From: Pseudomonas sp. B20(2017)
GTDB taxonomy: Bacteria; Pseudomonadota; Gammaproteobacteria; Pseudomonadales; Pseudomonadaceae
DNA length: 64,000 nt
Reading direction: 5' to 3'
Assembly (NCBI RefSeq): GCF_002113125.1
Contig: NZ_NEJP01000022.1
Coordinates: forward strand, 49,284-113,283
The notes beneath the pieces are model-generated. The model saw nothing but the letters and a program-made list of their open reading frames with translations. It did no database searches and was not told the origin of the DNA. Positions 43,458-50,917 of this stretch are shown piece by piece; the first letter of the stretch is position 1; every line of letters begins with the position of its first letter. The position numbers and the translations under genes were made by a program.

Positions 43458-44783
43458 TCAGTTACGCAGGGGTTTGATGGTCAGGGCACGATTGGGCACG
43501 TAGGCACGTGGTTCCATGACGCCGACCGGGCGGCTGTTCCAGTGCGGAATCAGCACCAGCGCCGAGAACAGCGCGCAACCGGCGAACACGATGAACACGG
43601 TCACCGAGTCGAAGTAGCCCGGCAGCAAACCACCGAGCACCGCACCGACCGAGCCGCAGCCGTTGACGAATCCCGCCGCCGTGGCGCCGGCCTTGGCCTT
43701 GCCGAAATCGATCGCAGCCGCGCCGCTGATCATTGAGTCCGGGCCGTACAGGGTCAGGCCCATCACAAACAACAGTGCGACCACCAGCATGACGCTGCCG
43801 GTGTGCAAGGCGCCCATGAACAGCGCGAGGGTCACGGTCAGCGCCAGCAGACTCAACACGCAGGCCGGCATGCGGCGGGCGCCGAACAGTTTGTCCGAGG
43901 CCAGGCCGATCATGATCGGGCCCAGCAGCCCGGCCAGTTCAAACGCCGTGGGAATGATCGCCGCGCCGACCTTGCCGACTGAAGGCATCTGTTCGAACAC
44001 GATCACCGGGCCCCACAGCAGAATTGCGTAACGCGCCGGTTTCAGCAGGAAATACGCCAGACCCAGCACCAGCACCGTGCGGTTACGGAGGATTTCCTTG
44101 AGCGGTTCCCAGACACTGAGTTTGCTGTTGGCTTCGGCCTCTTCGGCACTGATGACCGGTTCCGGCTCCACGGCAGGCAGGCCGACGTCTTCCGGTTTGT
44201 CGCGCTGGAAGATGAAGAACAAAACCGCCACCACCGCGACCACCGCAGCGCTGGAAATGAACGCCGCATGCCACGAACCGATCAGCGTGTAAGCCCACCA
44301 GCCCGCGAACGGCGACGCCACCAGACCGCCGAATGCATAACAGGAACTCCATAACCCGAGCACTCGCCCGCGCTGTTCGGAGGGGAAGAAACTGCCGAGG
44401 TTCTTGCACAACCCGGACCAGCCGGTGGACTGCGCCAGCCCCTGAATCAGCATGCAGGTGGCGAAGATCGGCAGCGTCGCGAAGCTGCCCATCACCAGCG
44501 CCGCCGCAGCGGAAATCAGCAAACCACCGAGCACCACAACCCGTGGGCCGAAGCGGTCGGCGAGCATGCCCCAGGTGAACTGGCCGATGGCGTAGGCCGC
44601 CAGGTAAATCGCGTCGAGGTTGGCCATGGCCATTTTGTCGAGGGTGAAGCTTGGGTCTTCGGCTATGCCCAGTTTGGCCACCGAAAAGGCTTTGCGGGTG
44701 AAATAGAACGCGGCGTAAGCGAGCCAGGTGACAGCGAAGATCTGCATGCGCCAACGCGCAATGGTGCCGATGTGCTTGTTCAT
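43458..44783 (-). CDS. MFS transporter, organophosphate:phosphate antiporter (GlpT/UhpC) type
   Basis: A 441-residue twelve-helix permease of the OPA branch. It has 'WLAYAAFYFTRKAFSVAKLG', 'AIGQFTWGMLADRFGPRVVVLGGL' and 'GPDSMISGAAAIDFGKAKAGATAAGFVNGCGSVGAVLGG', all typical of the GlpT/UhpC family. ATG at 44783 is chosen because transmembrane sequence starts soon after. Its place in an AEP gene region suggests uptake of AEP or a related phosphonate, like the AepP transporter described in P. putida. Identity to AepP could not be checked. It is divergent from a LysR regulator across 270 bp. Confidence 0.9.
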   Translation of the reverse strand: MNKHIGTIARWRMQIFAVTWLAYAAFYFTRKAFSVAKLGIAEDPSFTLDKMAMANLDAIYLAAYAIGQFTWGMLADRFGPRVVVLGGLLISAAAALVMGSFATLPIFATCMLIQGLAQSTGWSGLCKNLGSFFPSEQRGRVLGLWSSCYAFGGLVASPFAGWWAYTLIGSWHAAFISSAAVVAVVAVLFFIFQRDKPEDVGLPAVEPEPVISAEEAEANSKLSVWEPLKEILRNRTVLVLGLAYFLLKPARYAILLWGPVIVFEQMPSVGKVGAAIIPTAFELAGLLGPIMIGLASDKLFGARRMPACVLSLLALTVTLALFMGALHTGSVMLVVALLFVMGLTLYGPDSMISGAAAIDFGKAKAGATAAGFVNGCGSVGAVLGGLLPGYFDSVTVFIVFAGCALFSALVLIPHWNSRPVGVMEPRAYVPNRALTIKPLRN

Positions 44784-45053
44784 TGTGGTTCTGACCTCAG
44801 GGTGTGAGTGTGCCGGCAGAATCGGTAAGTAAACGCCTGTGTTTTTTATTGTTGAGCACTGCGATATCACCCCGTCCCTTCGGCGATACCGGTCAGATGA
44901 GTCCTGATGTTGCACGCACAGGCTCATGGCCAGCGTCGCTGCCCGACCGGGCAGTCAGCGTTGGCGTGAGCGGATCAAAGCAATTACTGTTTAATAAATA
45001 AAATCGATTTATCGTATTTCACACATAAGCTCAGCTTGTTACTGGAGTCAGCG

Positions 45054-45926
45054 ATGTCTGTTTCCCACGCCCAGCTCAAAGCCTTTCACGCCGTGGCCGT
45101 ACACGGAAGTTTCACCAAAGCCGCCGAACGGCTTTATCTAACGCAACCGGCGATTTCCGACCAGGTGCGCAAACTCGAAGAACGCTTTGGTGTGTTGCTG
45201 TTTCATCGCAACAAGCGCTCGGTACGCCTGACGGATCTCGGCGAGCGCTTGCTGGCGATCACCCAGCGTCTGTTCGTGGTTGAAGCCGAAGCCCAGGAGT
45301 TGTTGCAGGAATCCCAGGCGTTGCAGACCGGCAGCCTGATTCTCGCGGTGGATGCGCCGGTGCATGTGTTGCCGCAGATCGCCCGGTTTTGTGAGCGCTA
45401 TCCGGGGATCAGCGTGAAGATCGAGACCGGTAACACCGATGAATCGCTGTTTCGACTGTTCAACTATCAGGCGGATCTGGCGTTGCTCGGGCGTGATGTG
45501 AGCGATGAACGCCTGTTGTGCGTGCCGCTGCGCAACGATCCGATGGTGGCGTTCGTCTCGCGCCATCATCCGTGGGCCGAGCGTGAATCGATCTGCCTGG
45601 AAGATCTGGACGACACGCCGCTGGTGCTGCGCGAACACGGCTCGGTGACCCGCCAGACCCTGGAAGAAGAAATGGCCCGCGCCGGTTTCCGCATCCGCCC
45701 GGCGATTCAGGTCGAAGGCCGGGAAGCGGCGCGGGAGGCGGTGGTGGTGGGAATTGGCGTGGGTGTGGTGTCGGCGGCGGAGTTTGGTGCGGACTCACGG
45801 GTTTGCGCACTGCCGATCACCGATTGCACCCGCCGATTGACGGAGACGCTGGTGTGCCTGCGCGAGCAGAGTTCGCGGCGGGTGGTGGCGACGTTTCTCG
45901 AGATGGTGCGCGAAAGCCTTGCGTAG
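45054..45926 (+). CDS. LysR-family regulator next to the AEP transporter
   Basis: A 290-residue LysR protein. The HTH lies in 'GSFTKAAERLYLTQPAISDQVRKLEERFGVLLFHRNKRSVRLTDLGERLL'. The effector domain contains 'VLREHGSVTRQTLEEEMARAG' and 'VVVGIGVGVVSAAEFG'. It is divergent from the OPA-type transporter/oxidoreductase operon, and an AT-rich stretch (44990-45020) in the 270-bp gap is the likely control region. It is closely similar in layout to the second LysR in this region (46031-46891) and may be its paralogue. Confidence 0.92.
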   Translation: MSVSHAQLKAFHAVAVHGSFTKAAERLYLTQPAISDQVRKLEERFGVLLFHRNKRSVRLTDLGERLLAITQRLFVVEAEAQELLQESQALQTGSLILAVDAPVHVLPQIARFCERYPGISVKIETGNTDESLFRLFNYQADLALLGRDVSDERLLCVPLRNDPMVAFVSRHHPWAERESICLEDLDDTPLVLREHGSVTRQTLEEEMARAGFRIRPAIQVEGREAAREAVVVGIGVGVVSAAEFGADSRVCALPITDCTRRLTETLVCLREQSSRRVVATFLEMVRESLA

Positions 45927-45941
45927 TCAGTTCCGGCCCCT

Positions 45942-46015
45942 TCCCGAGCAAGCTCGGTCCCACACTGGAGCCGCGGCGTGCACAAACCCTGTGGGAGCGA
46001 GCTTGCTCGCGAATG
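45942..46015. repeat. Paired REP elements (REPIN), copy 6 (left arm degenerate)
   Basis: A decayed left arm (TTCCCGAGCAAGCTCGGTCC) and an intact right arm (GTGGGAGCGAGCTTGCTCGC) between two convergent LysR genes. Confidence 0.82.
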
Positions 46016-46030
46016 GCCGCGATACGGTTA

Positions 46031-46891
46031 TCAGGTGGGGGTCAATCCGAAAAACGCCTGAATCAACCGCAACTCCCGCCGCCGCTCCACGCAGCCGATC
46101 ATGTGCCGGTTCACCAGTCCTTCTCCCGCAATGGGAATCGCGACGACACGGGGGTCATGACTGACTTCAACCGACGACACCACCCCAACCCCCAGTTCAG
46201 CCGCCACCGCCTCCGTCACCGCCTCACGACTGTCCAGTTCCAGCAACACCCGTGGGCTGACCGGCGCCTGCGCACAGGCCTGATCAAACGTGCGCCGGGT
46301 AATCGAACTCGGCTCGCGCAACACCATGATCACCTGATCCAGCTCCTTGAGCCTGACCTCACCGCTACGAGTCGCCCACGGATGTCCCGCCGGCACCAGC
46401 GCGCAGATCCGCGATTCACTCAATGCTTGCAGATGCAGCCCTTTGCGCGGCTCGACCTCGGTCAGCACCGCCACGTCGGCGTGCTCAGACAACAACGCCG
46501 CCAAGGTTTCCTGAGCATTGCCCAACCGCAGATTCACCGTGATCCCCGGATAGCGCGCCCTCAGGCTGGCGAGCATCGGCATGACCATGTGCGGACCGTC
46601 CGCCGCCACCTCAAGGCGCCCGGTCAGCAATTGACGATTGGCCTCTAGCAGCGCCTGAGCCTCTTCGGCCATGCCGAACATCGCCCGGGTGATTGCCGCC
46701 AGTTTGGTGCCCTCCTCCGTCAGTTCAACTCGGCGCGCCGTCCGTCGCAACAGCGTGATCTGGTAATGCTCCTCCAGCGCCTTGATATGCCCGGTGACCG
46801 CCGGCTGGCTGATGAACAACCGCGCGGCTGCACGGGTGAAGCTGCCTTCCCGGGCCACGGCGTCGAAGGCGCGGAGCTGGAACAGGTTCAT
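46031..46891 (-). CDS. LysR-family regulator divergent from phnW
   Basis: A 286-residue LysR protein with HTH 'GSFTRAAARLFISQPAVTGHIKALEEHYQITLLRRTARRVELTEEG'. The effector domain has 'VLREPSSITRRTFDQACAQA' and 'AVAAELGVGVVSSVEVSHD'. GAGGG precedes its ATG. It is divergent from phnW across 113 bp and is very likely the AEP-catabolism activator, as LysR proteins are in many pseudomonads. Shared motifs with the 45054-45926 regulator suggest an ancient duplication. Confidence 0.93.
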   Translation of the reverse strand: MNLFQLRAFDAVAREGSFTRAAARLFISQPAVTGHIKALEEHYQITLLRRTARRVELTEEGTKLAAITRAMFGMAEEAQALLEANRQLLTGRLEVAADGPHMVMPMLASLRARYPGITVNLRLGNAQETLAALLSEHADVAVLTEVEPRKGLHLQALSESRICALVPAGHPWATRSGEVRLKELDQVIMVLREPSSITRRTFDQACAQAPVSPRVLLELDSREAVTEAVAAELGVGVVSSVEVSHDPRVVAIPIAGEGLVNRHMIGCVERRRELRLIQAFFGLTPT

Positions 46892-47004
46892 GGATAACCC
46901 TCACTGATGACTGGCATAACAACAAACAATTTGATTGATGATCCGCCGAATTGCAACGTAGGCCCCGTAGCTTCATCCCACAGCGCTATCGCGAGGACAC
47001 ACGA

Positions 47005-48114
47005 ATGAGTACTGCCGCACCCATCCTGCTCACTCCCGGCCCGTTGACCACCTCGGCCCGCACCCGACAGGCGATGATGGTCGACTGGGGTTCATGGGAT
47101 GACCGCTTCAATCAGCTGACCGCCAGCTTGTGCGAACAACTGCTGGCGATCCTCAACGGCGCCGACAGCCATCACTGCGTACCGTTGCAGGGCAGCGGCA
47201 CCTTCGCCGTCGAAGCCGCGATCGGCACCCTCGTTCCCCGCGACGGCAAGGTGCTGGTGCTGATCAACGGCGCCTACGGCAAGCGTCTGGCAAAAATCTG
47301 CGAAGTGCTGGGGCGCTCGTTCAGCACCTTTGAAACCGCTGAAGACGAACCGACTACCGCCGCCGACGTCGACCGCCTGCTGCGCGCCGACGGCGACATT
47401 ACCCACGTCGCGCTGATCCACTGCGAAACCAGCACTGGCATCCTCAATCCGCTGCCGGAAATCGCTCAGGTCGTCGAACAGCACGGCAAACGCCTGATCA
47501 TCGATGCCATGAGCTCCTTCGGCGCCTTGCCGGTGGATGCGCAAAAAGTCCCGTTCGACGCGCTGATCGCCGCCTCCGGCAAATGCCTGGAAGGCGTGCC
47601 GGGCATGGGTTTCGTGTTTGCTCGCAAAGAATCGCTGGCCGCAGCCGCCGGTAACTCGCATTCGTTGGCGATGGATCTGTTCGACCAGCACAGCTACATG
47701 AAGAAGACCGGCCAATGGCGCTTCACCCCGCCGACCCACGTGGTCGCGGCGCTGCACGAAGCCCTGCTGCAATACAACGAAGAAGGCGGCCTGCCGGCGC
47801 GGCATGCGCGGTACGCCGCCAACTGCCAGGCGCTGATGGAAGAGATGGGCAAACTCGGTTTGCGCAGTTTCCTGCCCGCCGCAATCCAGGCGCCGATCAT
47901 CGCGACCTTCCATGCACCGAAAGATCCGCGCTACCAGTTCAAGGACTTCTACGAACGGGTCAAGGCCAAGGGTTACATCCTCTACCCCGGCAAGCTGACC
48001 CAGGTCGAGACCTTCCGCGTCGGCTGCATCGGCCACGTCACCCCGGCGCAGATGCGCGAAGCCGTCGCGGCGGTGGGTGAAGTGCTGCGCGAGATGGAAG
48101 TGCTCGATATTTAA
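47005..48114 (+). CDS. phnW: 2-aminoethylphosphonate--pyruvate transaminase
   Basis: A 369-residue PLP aminotransferase (class V fold). It converts AEP and pyruvate to phosphonoacetaldehyde and alanine. 'LLTPGPLTTSARTRQAMMVDWGSWD', 'PLQGSGTFAVEAAIGTLVP' and 'IIDAMSSFGALPVD' bind PLP phosphate and substrate. Lys193 in 'AASGKCLEGVPGMGFV' forms the internal aldimine. GAGGA precedes ATG 47005. It is followed by phnX after a REPIN. Confidence 0.96.
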   Translation: MSTAAPILLTPGPLTTSARTRQAMMVDWGSWDDRFNQLTASLCEQLLAILNGADSHHCVPLQGSGTFAVEAAIGTLVPRDGKVLVLINGAYGKRLAKICEVLGRSFSTFETAEDEPTTAADVDRLLRADGDITHVALIHCETSTGILNPLPEIAQVVEQHGKRLIIDAMSSFGALPVDAQKVPFDALIAASGKCLEGVPGMGFVFARKESLAAAAGNSHSLAMDLFDQHSYMKKTGQWRFTPPTHVVAALHEALLQYNEEGGLPARHARYAANCQALMEEMGKLGLRSFLPAAIQAPIIATFHAPKDPRYQFKDFYERVKAKGYILYPGKLTQVETFRVGCIGHVTPAQMREAVAAVGEVLREMEVLDI

Positions 48115-48123
48115 GCCACCCAC

Positions 48124-48213
48124 TGTGGGAGCGAGCTTGCTCGCGAATGCGGTCACACATTCAACCTAGATGCCAACTGGCACGACGCCTTCGCGAGCAA
48201 GCTCGCTCCCACA
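48124..48213. repeat. Paired REP elements (REPIN), copy 7
   Basis: Inverted REP copies between phnW and phnX. A hairpin in this position could adjust the ratio of the two enzymes from one transcript. Confidence 0.9.
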
Positions 48214-48259
48214 AGATCACCAAATTTTCGAATTGCGTGTTATCACAGGAATCTTTGCC

Positions 48260-49087
48260 ATGAACTACAACAACCCAACCCAGCTGCAAGCCGCCATTCT
48301 CGACTGGGCCGGCACCGTGGTCGACTTCGGTTCTTTCGCACCGACCCAGATCTTTGTCGAAGCCTTCGCCGAGTTCGACGTCCAGGTCTCCATCGAAGAG
48401 GCCCGTGGCCCGATGGGCATGGGCAAGTGGGATCACATCCGTACCTTGTGCGACCAGCCGCAGGTTGCCGAGCGCTATCGCAAAGTGTTCGGTCGCACCC
48501 CGACCGACGATGACGTGACCGCGATCTACAACCGCTTCATGCCGCTGCAGATCGAGAAGATCGCCGAGCACTCGGCGTTGATCCCCGGCGCGCTGGAGAC
48601 CATCGCCAACCTGCGCCAGCAAGGGATCAAGATCGGTTCCTGCTCCGGTTATCCGAAGCAAGTGATGGACAAGGTTGTGGCACTGGCCGCCACCAACGGC
48701 TACATCGCCGACCACGTCGTCGCCACCGATGAAGTGCCGAACGGCCGCCCATGGCCTGCGCAAGCGCTGGCCAACGTGATTGCCTTGGGCATCGACGATG
48801 TCGCCGCCTGCGTGAAGATCGACGACACCGTGCCTGGCATTCTCGAAGGCCGTCGTGCCGGGATGTGGACCGTGGCGCTGATCTGCTCCGGCAATGCGTT
48901 GGGCCTGGATTACGAAGGCTATCGCGCACTGGGCAGCGACGCGCTGGCCAGCGAGCGCAAGCGCATTCACGCGCTGTTCGAAGGTTCGCGCCCGCACTAC
49001 ATGATCGACACCATCAGCGATCTGCCGGAAGTGATTGCCGACATCAACAAGCGCCTGGCCAACGGCGAGATGCCGCAAAGCAGCTGA
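48260..49087 (+). CDS. phnX: Phosphonoacetaldehyde hydrolase
   Basis: A 275-residue HAD-superfamily phosphonatase. It cleaves phosphonoacetaldehyde to acetaldehyde and phosphate. The nucleophile Asp15 is in 'ILDWAGTVVDFGSFAP'. The Schiff-base Lys56 lies in 'MGMGKWDHIRTL'. Motif II is 'GSCSGYPKQVMDKVVALA' and motif III is 'VAACVKIDDTVPGILEGRRAGMWTV'. ATG at 48260 is preceded by CAGGA. With PhnW it forms the complete two-step AEP route, and a terminator follows. Confidence 0.97.
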   Translation: MNYNNPTQLQAAILDWAGTVVDFGSFAPTQIFVEAFAEFDVQVSIEEARGPMGMGKWDHIRTLCDQPQVAERYRKVFGRTPTDDDVTAIYNRFMPLQIEKIAEHSALIPGALETIANLRQQGIKIGSCSGYPKQVMDKVVALAATNGYIADHVVATDEVPNGRPWPAQALANVIALGIDDVAACVKIDDTVPGILEGRRAGMWTVALICSGNALGLDYEGYRALGSDALASERKRIHALFEGSRPHYMIDTISDLPEVIADINKRLANGEMPQSS

Positions 49088-49113
49088 TTGCATCCATCGC
49101 GGCAAACAAAAAC

Positions 49114-49143
49114 ACCAGTGTCTGCCCGACACTGGCGTTTTTT
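49114..49143 (+). terminator. Rho-independent terminator after phnX
   Basis: CCAGTGTC-TGCCCG-GACACTGG stem followed by CG and TTTTTT. Confidence 0.88.
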
Positions 49144-49283
49144 CATGGGTGTTTTCAGTCAAATCGCTGATTCAGCTCAGTGAAAGCTTTTTTAGCCTCG
49201 GGCAAACGCGCCAAAGGGGATTACAGTTAAGGCATGCCGTCGCAGAACGGCACGCTTGAGCCCTGAACCGTGAGGAACGCCGT

Positions 49284-49838
49284 ATGCCGTGGACAAATTC
49301 CGAATCCCGTTACAGCACCGTGTCGATCCTGTTGCACTGGCTGATGCTGGTGCTGTTGGTGCTGGTGTACGCCAGCATGGAATTGCGCGGGCTGTTTCCC
49401 AAGGGCAGCGGCGGCCGCACGCTGATCCGCGAAGTGCATTACATGCTCGGGCTGACCGTGTTCGTGCTGGTCTGGTTTCGCCTGTTCGCCCGCAGTCTGG
49501 GCCCGGCGCCGAAAATCTTCCCAGCCTCGCCACAGTGGCAAACCGCCCTCGCACGCTTGATGCATTGGGCCTTGTACCTGTTCATGATCAGCATGCCGAT
49601 CCTTGGTTGGCTGATCACCAGCGCCGAAGGTCATCAGGTGATGTTCTACGGTTTCGACCTGCCGTTGCTGGTGAGTGAAGACAAGGTGTTCGCCAAAGAT
49701 GTCGAGCACTGGCATGTGCTGATCAGCACCATCGGCTACTGGCTGATCGGCCTGCATGCGTTGGCGGGGATTTATCACCATTACGTGGTGCGGGATAACA
49801 CGCTGCTGCGAATGATGCCCAAGCGTAGCCAGGGTTAA
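49284..49838 (+). CDS. Cytochrome b561
   Basis: A 184-residue four-helix cytochrome b561, the second in the window. Haem-ligand His residues occur in 'VSILLHWLMLVLLVL', 'LIREVHYMLGLTVFVLVWFRLFARS' and 'VLISTIGYWLIGLHALAGIYHHYV'. It follows GAGGAA at 6-nt spacing. The gene stands alone with no catalase partner, and its 3' end overlaps the convergent deaminase-family gene by 4 bp. Its redox partner is unknown. Confidence 0.93.
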   Translation: MPWTNSESRYSTVSILLHWLMLVLLVLVYASMELRGLFPKGSGGRTLIREVHYMLGLTVFVLVWFRLFARSLGPAPKIFPASPQWQTALARLMHWALYLFMISMPILGWLITSAEGHQVMFYGFDLPLLVSEDKVFAKDVEHWHVLISTIGYWLIGLHALAGIYHHYVVRDNTLLRMMPKRSQG

Positions 49839-50743
49839 CCGTCGAAGCCGCGCCGGCCCTGCAAGCCGCCGGTGTGGACGAAGATCAAGCGTGAACCCTG
49901 GGCAAAGCGGCCCGCCTCGATCTGTTGTTTGAGCGCCAGCAAGGCTTTGCCGGTGTACAGCGGTTCGAGGGGAATGCCGTTGGCCTGTTCGGTTTGCGCG
50001 ATGAATTCAAGCAGCGCCGGATCGATCTTGGCGAAACCGCCACGGCTGGCGTCGATCAGCTCATAGCCTCCCATCTCACCGACAATTGCCTCGACATTGG
50101 CCGCGACGCCGTGATCGTCGGGCACGGCCATTGCGCCGTACACCGCATGTTGTCCGGCCTCGGCCAACACCAGTCCCGCGAGCGTGGTGCCCGTGCCACA
50201 GGCCAGCCACCAACCGTGGTAGCTGTCCCAGCGGAGCTTGCCGAGTTGTTGACTGGCCTGATCCTTCAGTGCCGCGCAACCCTGCGCGCCCGGCAAACCG
50301 CCGCCCCCTTCGGGCACCGGATGCAGCGTCGGATATTGCTCTCGCCACGGCTGCCAGAACCCCGGCTCGTGCCGCGCCCGATAGCCGCCGTAACCGAGCC
50401 AGTGCAACTGCATGCCGAAATCCTGCAGATCCCTGACCGTCGGCGTGTCCTGCGGATGCCCGCGCAACAGGCCGACGGTTGAGAATCCCAGGCGCTTGCC
50501 CGCAGCCGCCAGTGCATGCAGATGATTGGAGTGCGCACCGCCCAGGCTGATGATGCCTTCGGCGCCCGCGCGGTCGGCGGCCTTGAGATGTTCGACGAGT
50601 TTGAACCACTTGTTGCCGCTGATCAGCGGATCGATCCGGTCGAGGCGCAGGATCGCGACTTCAATGCCGGCGGCGGTGAGCCAGTCCAGATGAAAGGGAT
50701 CGAGGGGGGCTTGAGGGAGCCAGTCTGCGGGGGGAAGAAGCAT
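49835..50743 (-). CDS. PLP-dependent ACC deaminase/D-cysteine desulfhydrase family protein
   Basis: A 302-residue fold-type II PLP enzyme. The PLP Lys is in 'DPLISGNKWFKL'. The 'SLGGAHSNHLHALAAAGKRLG' loop binds the substrate carboxylate. The glycine-rich phosphate loop is 'ACGTGTTLAGLVLA'. The 'FVHTGGLQG' ending is typical of both ACC deaminase and D-cysteine desulfhydrase. Shorter than AcdS (about 338 residues), it more likely acts on D-cysteine or a related D-amino acid. Exact substrate cannot be assigned. Confidence 0.88.
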   Translation of the reverse strand: MLLPPADWLPQAPLDPFHLDWLTAAGIEVAILRLDRIDPLISGNKWFKLVEHLKAADRAGAEGIISLGGAHSNHLHALAAAGKRLGFSTVGLLRGHPQDTPTVRDLQDFGMQLHWLGYGGYRARHEPGFWQPWREQYPTLHPVPEGGGGLPGAQGCAALKDQASQQLGKLRWDSYHGWWLACGTGTTLAGLVLAEAGQHAVYGAMAVPDDHGVAANVEAIVGEMGGYELIDASRGGFAKIDPALLEFIAQTEQANGIPLEPLYTGKALLALKQQIEAGRFAQGSRLIFVHTGGLQGRRGFDG

Positions 50744-50796
50744 GGGTGACTTATCATTCTGGACAGAGCCAGCATTCTAGTCGCTCAAAGGACGCC

Positions 50797-50886
50797 ATCG
50801 CGAGCAAGCTCGCTCCCACAAGGTTCTGCTGAGCTCACAACATCTGTGAACGACGCAAAACCTGTGGGAGCGAGCTTGCTCGCGAT
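50797..50886. repeat. Paired REP elements (REPIN), copy 8
   Basis: Inverted REP copies in the space between the PLP enzyme start and the 3' end of fadH, about 43 bp apart. Confidence 0.9.
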
Positions 50887-50917
50887 GGTCATCGGCACGC
50901 TGAACCTGGTTGCCGCG

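Noticed and set aside
44990..45020. AAATCGATTT palindrome as a LysR operator
   Set aside because: Symmetry stops at 10 bp and there is no clear T-N11-A pair of half-sites. It is mentioned only as the AT-rich control region.
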